A stretch of DNA of 64,000 bases from Methylobacterium frigidaeris (GTDB lineage: Bacteria; Pseudomonadota; Alphaproteobacteria; Rhizobiales; Beijerinckiaceae), in the NCBI RefSeq assembly GCF_022179185.1, contig NZ_BPQJ01000003.1, positions 1 through 64,000 of the forward strand, read 5' to 3'. A program made the translations under genes and the position numbers. Every line of letters starts with the position of its first letter. Within the stretch, counting starts at the first letter, position 1. Of the stretch, positions 25,127 to 33,620 are shown one piece after another. The notes under the pieces are model-generated. The model worked only from the letters and a program-made list of their open reading frames with translations, was not told the DNA's origin and made no database searches.

Positions 25127-25314
25127 GGCCGCATCGCCAGGAAGTTTCAACCGGCCCGGCCGCAGGGTGGCGCCTCCCGCCGCGCTGGAACGCCGGGACC
25201 AGCCTGGCCGTTATCTCGGCAATCGGGCCGCCCCCGCGGCCCCCAACGCCGGGCGGCCGCAAGTCCGTCGGACCGCACGCCTCTCGGACAGTTTGTCTCT
25301 CGGAAAGGACGCCG

Positions 25315-25599
25315 ATGCGCCACCTCCGGACCCTTGTGATCCCGTTCGCCCTGCTGGCGACCACTCTCGCCGCTTCCGCCCAGCCGGGCCCGGCCTACCG
25401 CTACGGCCCACGCGACATCGATGCCACCGGCACCGTCGGCGGCCGCGCTCCGTGGTCCGCACCCTGGGTGTACGATACCGGCGGCGACAACGATCGCCGC
25501 CCCGAGCTGCCCGCCTACCAGCAGGGCGGCGGCCAGCAGACCGGCGGTCCCGCCCGCAACCTGCTGCCGGATGACGGGCTGCACATCTTCCCGCGGTGA
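25315..25599 (+). CDS. secreted hypothetical protein, 94 aa
   Basis: ATG 25315 follows GGAAAGGACG. A signal peptide (LVIPFALLATTLAASAQ) leads into a mature part of about 70 residues that is rich in Gly, Pro and aromatic residues (RYGPRDIDATGTVGGRAPWS, YQQGGGQQTGGPARN). There are no cysteines. It is probably periplasmic or exported. The frame reaches upstream to 24103, but that part is a shadow of the deformylase region. Family unknown. Confidence 0.66.
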   Translation: MRHLRTLVIPFALLATTLAASAQPGPAYRYGPRDIDATGTVGGRAPWSAPWVYDTGGDNDRRPELPAYQQGGGQQTGGPARNLLPDDGLHIFPR

Positions 25600-25729
25600 G
25601 GTCGTCGCCTCGCACCGTCCAGAGTTCGAGCGCGTCTTCTCTCCCTCGCGGGGGAGGGGGTGAGGGTTCAGGGTAAAGCTCTGGACGTTCGGCGACCGGC
25701 ACGGTCATTCGAGCTTTGCACAGACGCCC

Positions 25730-25797
25730 CACACCCCCGCGCGATCGTCGATCGCCCCTACCTCTCCTCCATGCGGGAGAGGGGGTCCGGCGCCTGA
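25730..25797. repeat. dispersed palindromic repeat, family B, copy 1
   Basis: The segment CGCGCGATCGTCGATCG is followed by CCCCTACCTCTCC, ATGCGGGAGAGGGG and TCCGGCGCC. A related arm (CTCCCTCGCGGGGGAGGGG, TGAGGGTTC) lies just upstream at 25642-25670. The minus strand of 39702-39805 carries the same order of blocks with moderate divergence. The stop codon of the HNH gene (25758-25760) lies inside this element. Confidence 0.78.
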
Positions 25798-26795
25798 ACG
25801 ATGTCGGGCGAGGACGGGCAGAAATCGTCCTCCTCCGCGCGACCCGCCTTCCGTCTCACGCTGGCCCGCTCGCCCGCTTCGGCGGCGCATTTGTCGGCGT
25901 GGATCGCCCGGTTGACCACCTGGAGGTTCGGCAGGCCCCAGTAGCCCAGGAGCTCGGGCCAGGGCCGCGCCCGCTCCTCGCGCCAGATCCGGTAGAGCGG
26001 CACGCGGTGGTCGACCTCGGCGGTGCGCAGCAGGCGCTTGCCGGACTGGGCGCAGCGGTGGCCCTGGCGGCGTTTCAATTCCTTCACGTGGTCGCTGGGG
26101 GCGGTCCAGAGTTTCCAGGCGGCGACGCACGCCGCGTGCCACGCGGCGTTGCGGTTGGGCGTGCCCTGCCCCCACAGGTCGCGATGCCAGCCGAAGCGGT
26201 AGACCGGCTGGCCGCAGATGCAGCAATGCCCTTTGCCCAGGGTGTACGACACCTCGCGGAACGGTGCCGGCGGCATCCGGAAGCTGAACGCGAGACCCTT
26301 CTCTGACACGTCCTCCCCGGCCGCCGCCTCGGGACGCCGAATGTCCGGACGCCGGATGTCCGGACGCCAAGTGCCAAGGCGCCAGGTCCAGCCCTCGGGC
26401 TGGCCGGAGGCGGCGGCCAGCGCCCGCGCCAGACGGTCGGCCCGCAGGATGTGGTGGCGCCAGTAGCTCTCGACGGCGAGGCGCGGCGTCGGCGGCACCA
26501 GGGGCCGCGACAGGGCGTGGCGCAGAACCGGAACCGGGAACACGGCCGGCAACGACTTCTCCAGCCGCGCTCTTGCGGCGGCGTTGCGCGCCTCCCGCCA
26601 CAGGGAGGTCGCCGAGGGCGGCTTGCCCGCCGGCCCGGTCTCCGTGGCCACCGCGGCCGAAAGCCTCTCCGCCAGGGTCATCCTGGCCGGAGCAGTCCTG
26701 GCGGTCTTCGCCTTCGCCGCTCTCGCCTCGGCTGCTCCGTCGACCTCGGTCGCACTCTCAGCCCTGGCTGTACTCTTGGCCGCTCGCTTCGCCAT
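25758..26795 (-). CDS. HNH endonuclease-domain protein
   Basis: From ATG 26795 the protein is 345 aa. An Ala/Lys-rich N-terminus precedes an uncharacterised middle part, then a cysteine pair (HCCICGQPVYRFGWHRD) and the HNH core. The core consists of HRCAQSGKRLLRTAEVDHRVPLYRIW, given here as separate stretches RCAQSGKRLL and AEVDHRVPLYRIW, and NLQVVNRAIHADKCAAEA. The Asp-His, Asn and His-Lys residues of the ββα-metal fold are present, so a DNA nuclease is plausible. Residues encoded at 26332-26376 are a 15-bp tandem repeat (WRPD-IRRPD-IRRPE). The last residues, DPLSRMEER, come from the palindromic repeat. No partner methyltransferase is present. Confidence 0.78.
   Translation of the reverse strand: MAKRAAKSTARAESATEVDGAAEARAAKAKTARTAPARMTLAERLSAAVATETGPAGKPPSATSLWREARNAAARARLEKSLPAVFPVPVLRHALSRPLVPPTPRLAVESYWRHHILRADRLARALAAASGQPEGWTWRLGTWRPDIRRPDIRRPEAAAGEDVSEKGLAFSFRMPPAPFREVSYTLGKGHCCICGQPVYRFGWHRDLWGQGTPNRNAAWHAACVAAWKLWTAPSDHVKELKRRQGHRCAQSGKRLLRTAEVDHRVPLYRIWREERARPWPELLGYWGLPNLQVVNRAIHADKCAAEAGERASVRRKAGRAEEDDFCPSSPDIVQAPDPLSRMEER
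26332..26376 (-). repeat. in-frame 15-bp tandem repeat inside the HNH gene
   Basis: Three consecutive 15-mers (GGACGCCGAATGTCC, GGACGCCGGATGTCC, GGACGCCAAGTGCCA) differ at few positions and encode the IRRPD-type repeats on the minus strand. Because the unit is 15 bases, copy-number change keeps the frame. Confidence 0.85.
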
Positions 26796-26996
26796 GCCGG
26801 TCCCGCATCGGCCCGCACCGGCCGCGGCCAGGGCATAACGCCGGAGCGCCGCCGCACCAACCGGCGGCGGGTTCTGCCCCGGGATCGCCCGCCCTGCCCA
26901 CCGCTGGTCCGCGGCGGAATGCCGCCTATCTGATGACGGCAACGCTCGCGGCGCCGGGAGGCGCTGCCCCGTGAACCAGGAGCCACGCCGCCCGCC

Positions 26997-27602
26997 ATGA
27001 CCGCTTCCCTCCTCGGCCGCCTGCGCCTCGTCGTCCTGGCGCTCAGCCTCGCCACCACCCTCTCGGCCTGCGATGCGATCAACCGTGTGCCGACCCTGGA
27101 GGAGGCCGCCAAGTCGCGCTGGGGCGAGGTGCAGAACCAGTACCAGCGCCGCGCCGACCTGATCCCCAACCTCGTCGAGACCGTGAAGGGCTACGCCCAG
27201 CAGGAGCGCGACGTGCTGGTGCAGGTCACCGAGGCCCGCGCCAAGGCGACCTCGGTCAAGGTCGACGCCTCGACGGTGAGCGATCCGCAGAAGTTCCGCG
27301 AGTTCCAGGACGCCCAGAACCAGCTCTCCGGGGCGCTGGGCCGGCTCCTCGTCACTGTCGAGCGGTACCCCGACCTGAAGTCGAACGCCAACTTCCTCGC
27401 CCTGCAATCGCAGCTCGAGGGCACCGAGAACCGCATCGCGGTGGCGCGGCGCGACTACATCCAGGCCGTACAGGCCTACAACACCGAGATCCGCACCATC
27501 CCGGGCCGCTGGATCGCCTCCACCCTCTACCCGGAGGCCAAACCCATGGAGGCCTTCACCGCCACGCCCGACGCGAGCCGCCCGCCGAACGTGAAGTTCT
27601 AG
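26997..27602 (+). CDS. LemA family protein
   Basis: The 201-aa protein begins with a lipoprotein-like signal (LVVLALSLATTLSACDAINR, lipobox Cys about residue 25). The LemA core follows: WGEVQNQYQRRADLIPNLVE, TVKGYAQQERDVLVQVTEAR, ENRIAVARRDYIQAVQAYNT and the C-terminal FPGRW-like IPGRWIAS. LemA proteins are largely helical envelope proteins of unknown biochemical role. They are commonly encoded with TPM-domain proteins, as here (two follow directly). Confidence 0.92.
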   Translation: MTASLLGRLRLVVLALSLATTLSACDAINRVPTLEEAAKSRWGEVQNQYQRRADLIPNLVETVKGYAQQERDVLVQVTEARAKATSVKVDASTVSDPQKFREFQDAQNQLSGALGRLLVTVERYPDLKSNANFLALQSQLEGTENRIAVARRDYIQAVQAYNTEIRTIPGRWIASTLYPEAKPMEAFTATPDASRPPNVKF

Positions 27603-27606
27603 GGTG

Positions 27607-28413
27607 ATGCGCAGCCCGGCCGGTGCCGGCCTCCTCGCCCTCCTCCTGATCCCATTCCTCCTGGTTCTCTCGGCCGGGACGGCGGCCGCCCTCGACCTGC
27701 CGCCGCTCACCGGCCGCGTGGTCGACGGCGCCGGCCTGCTGCGGCCCGAGGAGAGCGCGGCCCTCGCCGCGAAGCTGAAGGCGCACGAGGACAAGACCAC
27801 CGATCAGGTCGTGGTCGCCACAATCCCCTCGCTCCAGGGCACCTCGGTCGAGGATTTCTCGAACCGCCTGTTCCGCGCCTGGGGGCTCGGCGGCAAGGCG
27901 CGGAACAACGGCGTGCTGTTCCTCATCGCCCCCACCGAGCGCAAGGTGCGGATCGAGGTCGGCTACGGCCTCGAAGGGGCGCTGACCGACGCCCTGTCCA
28001 AGGTGATCATCGCGAGCGCGGTGGCGCCGAAGTTCAAGACCGGGGATTTTCCCGGCGGCATCCAGGCGGGCGTGGACGGGATCCTCGGCATCCTGTCCGG
28101 CGACGCCGCCGAGTGGCAGCGCCGGGCGGAGGTGCGCGAGGATTCGGGGAGCGACCTCGATCCGGTCCTGGTGCTGATCCTGCTCGTGGTGATCGGCTTC
28201 GTGCTGGTTCGGCTCCTGACTCGCGGCGGTGGCGGCGGCCCGGGACGGCCGCATCGCCGAACGGGCGGCAACTGGATCGTCGTGCCCGGTCCCGGGGGCG
28301 GAGGCTTCGGCAGCGGCTATGGCGGGAGCTTCGGCGGGGGTGGCGGGTTCGGCGGCGGCTTCTCGGGTGGGGGCGGCTCCTCCGGCGGCGGCGGTGCCTC
28401 GGGAGATTGGTGA
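27607..28413 (+). CDS. TPM-domain membrane protein (YgcG family)
   Basis: A signal peptide (LLALLLIPFLLVLSAGTAAA) precedes a TPM domain (LTGRVVDGAGLLRPEESAAL, NNGVLFLIAPTERKVRIEVG, YGLEGALTDALSKVII). One membrane helix (PVLVLILLVVIGFVLVRLL) and a long Gly-rich tail (GGGGGFGGGFSGGGGSSGGG) complete it. This is the standard architecture of YgcG-like proteins paired with LemA. The start is ATG 27607 (GTG 27604 is also possible). TPM domains have been linked to membrane protein assembly or repair, but the bacterial role is unsettled. Confidence 0.9.
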   Translation: MRSPAGAGLLALLLIPFLLVLSAGTAAALDLPPLTGRVVDGAGLLRPEESAALAAKLKAHEDKTTDQVVVATIPSLQGTSVEDFSNRLFRAWGLGGKARNNGVLFLIAPTERKVRIEVGYGLEGALTDALSKVIIASAVAPKFKTGDFPGGIQAGVDGILGILSGDAAEWQRRAEVREDSGSDLDPVLVLILLVVIGFVLVRLLTRGGGGGPGRPHRRTGGNWIVVPGPGGGGFGSGYGGSFGGGGGFGGGFSGGGGSSGGGGASGDW

Positions 28414-29039
28414 TGCCGATGACGACCCTGAGCGAGGCGGAGCGCGCCCGCATCGCTGCGGCGATCACGGTCGCCGAGCGCGGCACGGCGGGCGAGATCG
28501 TGGTGATGGTGGCGGCCCGCTCCGGTGCCTATCGCAGCCTGCCGCCGGCCCTGGCTCTGGCGGGCGCGCTCCTGGTGCCCTGGCCGCTGATCCTGCTGAC
28601 CGGGCTCTCCGCCACCCGAATCTTCCTGGTCCAACTCGTCGTGGCCCTGGCACTGCTCCTCGGCTTCGCCGCGGCCCCGAGCCTCGCCCGCCTGCCCCGC
28701 GCCCTGCCCCGGCCGTTGCGCCGTGCCCGTGCCCGGGCCGCTGCCCAGCACGAGTTCCGGACCCGCGGCCTCGCCCGCACGCGCGGCCGCACCGGCGTGC
28801 TGATCTACGTTGCCCTCGCCGAGCGCTATGCCGACGTGGTGACCGATACCGGAATTGGCGCTACCCCCGACGCCTGGCGCCCGGTGCTGGACGACCTCGT
28901 GGCGGCGCTCCGCCGCGACGCCCTGGCGGAGGGTCTGGTGCGGGCGGTGGCGAGCGCCGGCGCGATCCTGGCCGAGGCCGCCCCACCGCAACCCGGCGAC
29001 AGCGACGAATTGCCGAACCGGGTGATCGTGACCGAGTAG
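28413..29039 (+). CDS. second TPM-domain membrane protein
   Basis: ATG 28413 overlaps the previous stop (TGATG), so the genes are coupled. The 208-aa product has an N-terminal half TPM domain (LSEAERARIAAAITVAERGT, GEIVVMVAARSGAY) and two membrane helices (ALALAGALLVPWPLILLTG, IFLVQLVVALALLLGFAA). The C-terminal half contains TGVLIYVALAERYADVVTDT. This split arrangement is typical of the second TPM protein in LemA-TPM-TPM operons. Function unknown beyond membership of this conserved envelope trio. Confidence 0.88.
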   Translation: MPMTTLSEAERARIAAAITVAERGTAGEIVVMVAARSGAYRSLPPALALAGALLVPWPLILLTGLSATRIFLVQLVVALALLLGFAAAPSLARLPRALPRPLRRARARAAAQHEFRTRGLARTRGRTGVLIYVALAERYADVVTDTGIGATPDAWRPVLDDLVAALRRDALAEGLVRAVASAGAILAEAAPPQPGDSDELPNRVIVTE

Positions 29040-29132
29040 GCGCGGCGCCGACGATGACCTCCGGGGTCATCGACGGGCGCCCGCTCCCCCGTCCATTCTC
29101 CTGCCGCACCCACCCGGAGGAAGGACGCTCCG

Positions 29133-29504
29133 ATGACCGACCCCGCTGCCCTCGCCGCCCGCTACCTCGCGACCTGGAACGAGACCGACCCGGCCCGCCG
29201 CCGTGCCCTCCTCGCCGAGACCTTCACCGAGGGCGTCCGATACCGCGACCCGGTTATGGCCGGCGAGGGCCATGACGGGCTCGACGCCCTGATCGGCGCC
29301 GTACAGGCGCGCTTTCCCGGCCTGCGATTCCGCCTCGCCGGTCGACCAGACGGCTACGGTGATCACCTGCGCTTCTGGCTGCGGTTCTCCTGGGCCCTGG
29401 TGCCAGAGGGCGGCGAGGGCGTGGTCGAGGGCACGGACTTCGCCATCCTGGAGGGCGGTCGCCTCGCCGAGGTGACCGGCTTCCTCGACCGGGTGCCGGC
29501 CTGA
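29133..29504 (+). CDS. SnoaL-like / NTF2-fold protein
   Basis: The 123-aa protein fits the NTF2-like cone fold: an N-terminal helix (PAALAARYLATWNETDPARR), YRDPVMAGEGHDGLDALI, and strands FRLAGRPDGYGDHLRFWLRF and EGTDFAILEGGRLAEVTGFL. Members act as small isomerases, cyclases or ligand binders, and the activity here cannot be assigned. The ATG follows GGAGGAAGG. The XRE/MmyB-like regulator starts 11 bases downstream and may control it. Confidence 0.82.
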   Translation: MTDPAALAARYLATWNETDPARRRALLAETFTEGVRYRDPVMAGEGHDGLDALIGAVQARFPGLRFRLAGRPDGYGDHLRFWLRFSWALVPEGGEGVVEGTDFAILEGGRLAEVTGFLDRVPA

Positions 29505-29515
29505 GGGACGACCCG

Positions 29516-30349
29516 GTGATCCTCAGCGCCGCCGGCCCGCCGGGCGAGATCCTGCGGGACTGGCGCCGGCGCCGGCACCTGAGCCAGCTCGACCTGGCGC
29601 TGGAGGCGGAAATCTCCCAGCGCCACCTGAGCTGCATCGAGAGCGGCCGGGCCCGGCCGAGCCGGGCGATGCTGCTGCATCTCGCCGAGTGCCTCGGGAT
29701 CCCCCTGCGCGAGCGCAACGCCCTGCTCTTGGCCGCCGGCTACGCCCCGGTCTTCGCCGAGCGCTCCCTCGACGATCCAGCGCTGGCCCCGGCCCGCCAG
29801 GCGGTGGTGCGGATCCTCGACGGCCACGCTCCCTACCCGGCCCTTGCGGTCGATCGCCACTGGAGGCTGCTCGCCGCCAACCCCGCCGTGGCCCCCCTCC
29901 TCGACGGGGTCGACCCTGCCCTTCTCGCTCCGCCGGTGAACGTGCTGCGTCTGAGCCTGCATCCTGGCGGCTTGGCGCCGCGCATCCTCAATCTGGGAGA
30001 GTGGCGCGCTCACCTCCTCGACCGCCTGCGCCAGCAGGTCGCCGCGAGCGCCGATCCGGTCCTCGCCCGGCTCTCGGACGAGCTCTGCGCCTATCCCGCC
30101 CCGCCGAACGCCCCGCTCTGCGATGGGATCGGCGTGGCGGTGCCGCTCGTTCTCGCCGTCCCGGCGGGTCGCCTCTCGCTCCTGTCCACCACCACGGTGT
30201 TCGGCACGCCCGTCGACATCACCCTGTCGGAACTCGCCGTCGAGGCCTTCTTCCCCGCCGATCCTGGGACCGCCGCCCTGCTCCACAGGCTCGCCCCTTC
30301 GCACAGGCCGGAACCGACGAATCATGACGCTCGCATGGTCCCGGAATGA
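29516..30349 (+). CDS. XRE-family regulator with MmyB-like ligand-binding domain
   Basis: The 277-aa protein starts at GTG 29516. An XRE helix-turn-helix (LRDWRRRRHLSQLDLALEAE, SQRHLSCIESGRARPSRAML) is followed by the MmyB-like PAS domain. That domain includes YPALAVDRHWRLLAANPAVA, LRLSLHPGGLAPRILNLGEW and GVAVPLVLAVPAGRLSLLST. Such regulators respond to small hydrophobic ligands and often act on a neighbouring dehydrogenase or NTF2-type gene, so the upstream SnoaL-like gene is a possible target. The C-terminus is complete just before the insertion-sequence remnant. Confidence 0.9.
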   Translation: MILSAAGPPGEILRDWRRRRHLSQLDLALEAEISQRHLSCIESGRARPSRAMLLHLAECLGIPLRERNALLLAAGYAPVFAERSLDDPALAPARQAVVRILDGHAPYPALAVDRHWRLLAANPAVAPLLDGVDPALLAPPVNVLRLSLHPGGLAPRILNLGEWRAHLLDRLRQQVAASADPVLARLSDELCAYPAPPNAPLCDGIGVAVPLVLAVPAGRLSLLSTTTVFGTPVDITLSELAVEAFFPADPGTAALLHRLAPSHRPEPTNHDARMVPE

Positions 30350-30426
30350 GGTGTGCGGGTCGATCGTGAGCCGCACCGAACCGCTCCTGGTTTCCCGGAA
30401 GCTTCCCCTTCTGAGAGGATGGAGCC

Positions 30427-30899
30427 ATGACGAAGGGAGCAGCCCCTTTTACCTTCTGAGGTGCGCGAGCGCGAGGGCGGGGACGGCTCGCAACGATCGG
30501 CGATCCAGTCGATCGCGGCCAAGATCGGCTGCTCGGGCGAGACGCTGAGGGACTGGGTGCGCCAGTCCGAGCGGGATCAGGACGTGCGGCCGGGCCAGAC
30601 CACGGACGAGCGCGAGCGGATCAGGGCGCTCGAGCGAGAGGTTCGCGAGCCGCGCCAAGCCGACGAGATCCTGCGCGAGGCCTCGGTGGTTTGTGCCATC
30701 GCGGAGCTCGGCCGCCGGTTGCGGCTCATGATCGCCTTCATCGACGAGCACCGGGAGGTCTACGGGGTCGAGCCGATCTGCAGGGTGCTTGCTGCCGATC
30801 GCCCCATCGACGAACTCCGCGCACGCTGCACGGCGTGCCGATCCCAAGACGCAACCGGCTCGTGCCCGCAGCGATGCCGCGTTGATGACCAAGATTCAG
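30427..30899 (+). pseudogene. decayed IS3-family transposase (OrfA and start of OrfB)
   Basis: The frame opens at ATG 30427 (MTKGAAPFT) but stops at TGA 30457-30459. After a shift and a deletion it continues as AIQSIAAKIGCSGETLRDWV and TTDERERIRALEREVREPRQ, the IS3 OrfA helix-turn-helix and leucine-zipper region. It then runs into MIAFIDEHREVYGVEPICRV, the start of OrfB. A second frameshift near 30790 moves the OrfB reading (LPIAPSTNSAHAARRADP) to another frame. The DDE catalytic domain is absent. This is an inactive remnant of an IS3-type element. Confidence 0.85.
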
Positions 30900-31030
30900 G
30901 GAGCCACGGCGCCCCCGCCCTGACGATGGAGCGTAGCCCGTTGAGCATCTCGGGCAGGTCGTGGTCGCGCTGCCCCGAATCCTGGCGCAGCAGCACCAGA
31001 CGGGGCGCGATCAGCGCCCAGTCGCTATCG
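30900..31030 (-). pseudogene. IS5-family transposase fragment
   Basis: On the minus strand the translation reads ALIAPRLVLLRQDSGQRDHD followed by LPEMLNGLRSIVRAGAPW. This matches the N-terminal part of IS5-type transposases (…NGLRWIVRAGAPWR…) and then stops matching at the junction with the IS3 remnant near 30900. Only about 40 residues remain and no start codon or terminal repeats are visible, so it is a dead fragment. The further 130 bases to 31161 show nothing recognisable. Confidence 0.68.
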
Positions 31031-31161
31031 CATACATTGATGGAAAGGCGTTGCGCTCAGGGCTCACCCGAGCGCAAAGCTCACGCTACGTCGTCGGTTC
31101 ATGACACCCATAGGCCAAACGGCGGGTACAGCGACCGTGATCCGCATGCTACCCGGATGGG

Positions 31162-31686
31162 ATGGGTGATCCGTGCGAACCCGTCCTGATGATGCTCCGC
31201 ACCGCCGGCGAGGCGGTGCCGGCCCTCGCCGGGCAGCTCGCGGCCATGGGCTACGGCATCGTCGACGCCGTCGGGGCGGAGCTGGACCCGGTGCCGACGG
31301 CCATCGGCGGAAGTCGGGTGATCGATCTGGCGCTGGTGAGCGCGGGCCTGTCCACCTGGCCGGAGCTGCCGGGGCTCGCGGTGCGGCTGCGGGGGACCTG
31401 GCCCCGCCTGCCGCTGGTCTGCCTGCCCGAGGCCGCGCCCGTGCCGGGTCTGCCCGCCCTGACCCCGGACATGAGCCTGCCCGAGATCTGCGAGCGGCTG
31501 GACGAACTCGTGCTGTCGGCGGCGCAGGTCCGTGCCGAGGCCGAGAGCCTGCGACGGAGGGCCAGCGCCCTCGCCGCGCAGGTGCGGCGAGGGCGAATGG
31601 GACTCGGCGATGCCGTGGCCGATGCGAGGCGTCTCCTCACCGAGGCCCGGCGCCTCTCCGGACGGGGCGGGCCGGAGGATTCCTGA
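31162..31686 (+). CDS. hypothetical protein with degenerate receiver-like fold, 174 aa
   Basis: The frame starts at ATG 31162 (alternatives at 31189 and 31192). The N-terminal 110 residues alternate hydrophobic strands and helices (AVPALAGQLAAMGYGIVDAV, VIDLALVSAGLSTWPELPGL, LPLVCLPEAAPVPGLPAL) in a receiver-like manner but lack a clear phospho-Asp. The C-terminal part is a helical coiled coil (QVRAEAESLRRRASALAAQV). No signal peptide. Its 5' end abuts insertion-sequence debris, so the original start or promoter may have been lost. Confidence 0.6.
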   Translation: MGDPCEPVLMMLRTAGEAVPALAGQLAAMGYGIVDAVGAELDPVPTAIGGSRVIDLALVSAGLSTWPELPGLAVRLRGTWPRLPLVCLPEAAPVPGLPALTPDMSLPEICERLDELVLSAAQVRAEAESLRRRASALAAQVRRGRMGLGDAVADARRLLTEARRLSGRGGPEDS

Positions 31687-31754
31687 CCGCAGGACCCTTC
31701 GCCGAGGGATCTTCCCCGGAGGCGGCCCGCCCCTCCCGGGGCAGGCCGGTCTTA

Positions 31755-32171
31755 TTAGTCCTTGAGATCGTCCGGCACCTTGCCGCCGTTCTCCTCGAGC
31801 TTCTTGATCACCTGCTTGTGCAGCCACACGTTCATCGTGGCGGAATCGTTCGTGTCGCCGGTGTAGTGCAACTCCTGAGCGAGCTCCTTGCGGGCCGACA
31901 GGCTGCTGTCGAGGTGGAGCAGCTTCATCAGGTCGACGATCGAGGTGCGCCAGTTGAGCGGCTGGCCGGCCTTGGACGCGAGGTCGTTGAGCACCGCCTC
32001 GACATCGACCTTGCCGTCGACCTTCGGCACGTCGCCGCCGGAGGCCGCGTCCGAGCCGCCGGTCGGGGCGCTGGTGGAGGTGGTGGAGGTCTCGGCCGGC
32101 GTCTGGGCCTGGGCCTCGCCGCCGCCGAAGGGGTGCAGGATCTTGCTGACGATCGTCCCGAGCAGGCTCAT
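31755..32171 (-). CDS. DUF3597 domain protein
   Basis: The 138-aa protein has an amphipathic N-terminus (SLLGTIVSKILHPFGG), a Thr/Ser-rich linker and the DUF3597 domain. The domain includes VEAVLNDLASKAGQPLNWRT, SIVDLMKLLHLDSSLSARKE and MNVWLHKQVIKKLEENGGKV. The domain resembles LysM-linked small helical modules, but its function is not established. The ATG lies behind GGAGGAT on its strand. It stands alone, convergent with the preceding gene. Confidence 0.9.
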   Translation of the reverse strand: MSLLGTIVSKILHPFGGGEAQAQTPAETSTTSTSAPTGGSDAASGGDVPKVDGKVDVEAVLNDLASKAGQPLNWRTSIVDLMKLLHLDSSLSARKELAQELHYTGDTNDSATMNVWLHKQVIKKLEENGGKVPDDLKD

Positions 32172-32398
32172 CGTGTCATCCTCCGTCAGGGGCTCAAGGG
32201 TTCAGGCCCGCGACCATGCGGCCGCGGGCGGATATAGGGCGCGCTGGCCCTGCGGCATTGCCGGCACGGTAACGAACTGCCCCGCTCGCCGTTCCGGGAT
32301 GCGCGCATCCTGGCGCTTCACGGGCCCGCAGGATCGGGTAAGGACGTCCCGTCGGCCGAGGAGTGCGCCGACCAGGCTTTGAGGACCATGGAAGAGGC

Positions 32399-33493
32399 AT
32401 GACAGGGGATCCGATCCGCCGGGCGCTCGACGACGTCTGGTACTGCGTCGGCGAGAGCCGCAGCCTGCGGCCCGGCGGGATGCGGTCGGTCAGCCTCGGC
32501 GAGGAGGCCGTGGTGGTCGGACGCGAGGCATCGGGCGCGCTGTTCGCGCTGCGCGACCGCTGCCCCCACCGCGGCATGGCCCTCTCGGCAGGCCGCATCG
32601 TCGACGGCAACCTCGTCTGCCCGTTCCACGGCTGGCAGTTCCGGCCCGACGGCGTCTGCGCGGCGATCCCCGCGCTGGCCCGCCGGGACGACGCCAACTT
32701 CGCCTCGGTCCGCCTCGCCCGCTTCGCGGTGGCCGAGAAATCCGGCCTGATCTGGGTCCATGCCAACGCGAACTTGGCCAACCCGAACTTGGCCAATGCG
32801 AACTTGGCCAACGCGAACCCGGCCAATGCGAACCCGGACGCGGCGCCGCCGATCCCCGAGGTCGACTTCGACTATTGTGGACAGCTGGTCGAGATCCTCG
32901 AGGTCGAGGCCTCGTTCGACCTCGTGGCTCTGAGCTTCGTCGATCCGGCCCACGTCGCCTATGTGCACGATTCCTGGTGGTGGCGCCCGTCGAAGACGAT
33001 GAAGGAGAAGGTGAAGCACTTCGCCCCCTCGCCCTTCGGCTTCACCATGACGAGCCACACGGCGAAGACCGCCTCCCTCGCCTATCGCCTGCTCGGCTCG
33101 ATCCCGGAGGTCGAGATCGAGTTCCGGCTGCCGGGCGTGCGGCTGGAGCGGATCACCGCCGGCGCGAAGCGCCTGGCGAACTACACCTTCGCGTCGCCGC
33201 TCGCGAATGGGCGCACCGCGCTCATCAACGCGATGTACTGGAACATCCCGGCGCTCAACCTGCTCAAGCCCGTCGCCCGACCGCTGATGCGCCAGTTCCT
33301 CGGCCAGGACCGGGACGTGCTCCAGATCGCCCAGCGCGGCCTCGACCGGAAGCCCGCGATGGTGCTGATGGGCGAAAGCGACGTGCAGTCGCAATGGTAT
33401 TTCAGCCTGAAGCGCGAGTTCCTGCGCGCCCGGGAGGCCGGCGCTGCCTTCGTCAATCCCCTCGAGCCGCGGGAGCTGCGCTGGCGCAGCTGA
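32399..33493 (+). CDS. Rieske 2Fe-2S oxygenase (ring-hydroxylating type)
   Basis: The 364-aa protein has the Rieske motifs CPHRG (Cys55, His57) and CPFHGW (Cys74, His77). It also has a mononuclear-iron catalytic domain with FVDPAHVAYVHDSWWW as probable iron ligands, and a VanA-like C-terminus. Such enzymes are O-demethylases or hydroxylases of aromatics, sterols or pigments. The start ATG 32399 follows GGAAGAGG. The frame is open from 32363. Residues 123-147 are five pentapeptide repeats (N[AP]N[LP]A) encoded by a 15-bp minisatellite between the Rieske and catalytic domains. No reductase gene is nearby. Confidence 0.87.
   Translation: MTGDPIRRALDDVWYCVGESRSLRPGGMRSVSLGEEAVVVGREASGALFALRDRCPHRGMALSAGRIVDGNLVCPFHGWQFRPDGVCAAIPALARRDDANFASVRLARFAVAEKSGLIWVHANANLANPNLANANLANANPANANPDAAPPIPEVDFDYCGQLVEILEVEASFDLVALSFVDPAHVAYVHDSWWWRPSKTMKEKVKHFAPSPFGFTMTSHTAKTASLAYRLLGSIPEVEIEFRLPGVRLERITAGAKRLANYTFASPLANGRTALINAMYWNIPALNLLKPVARPLMRQFLGQDRDVLQIAQRGLDRKPAMVLMGESDVQSQWYFSLKREFLRAREAGAAFVNPLEPRELRWRS
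32765..32839 (+). repeat. in-frame 15-bp minisatellite inside the Rieske oxygenase gene
   Basis: Five units of AACGCGAACTTGGCC with small changes run head to tail and encode Asn-Ala/Pro-Asn-Leu/Pro-Ala repeats. The last unit ends in GAC instead of GCC. The unit length preserves the frame, so copy number could vary between strains. Confidence 0.92.
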
Positions 33494-33620
33494 TTCGTCC
33501 CTGGGACTTCTATCCTGAGTAGCGACCCCGACGCAGAATTCTTCCTGTCATGCGTCCTGGCGCTATCGCGACCCGCGCCATTTGGCCTATTCAGATCGAA
33601 TCGCTGCCCCGGAGATTCGG

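Noticed and set aside
26796-27800. N-terminal extension of the HNH protein frame
   Set aside because: It is antisense to LemA and the start of the TPM gene. The protein-like part begins at ATG 26795.
32765-32839. Repeat in the Rieske gene considered as a CRISPR array or pentapeptide-repeat fold
   Set aside because: Units are 15 bp with no spacers, and five short units cannot form a pentapeptide helix. It is a coding minisatellite.
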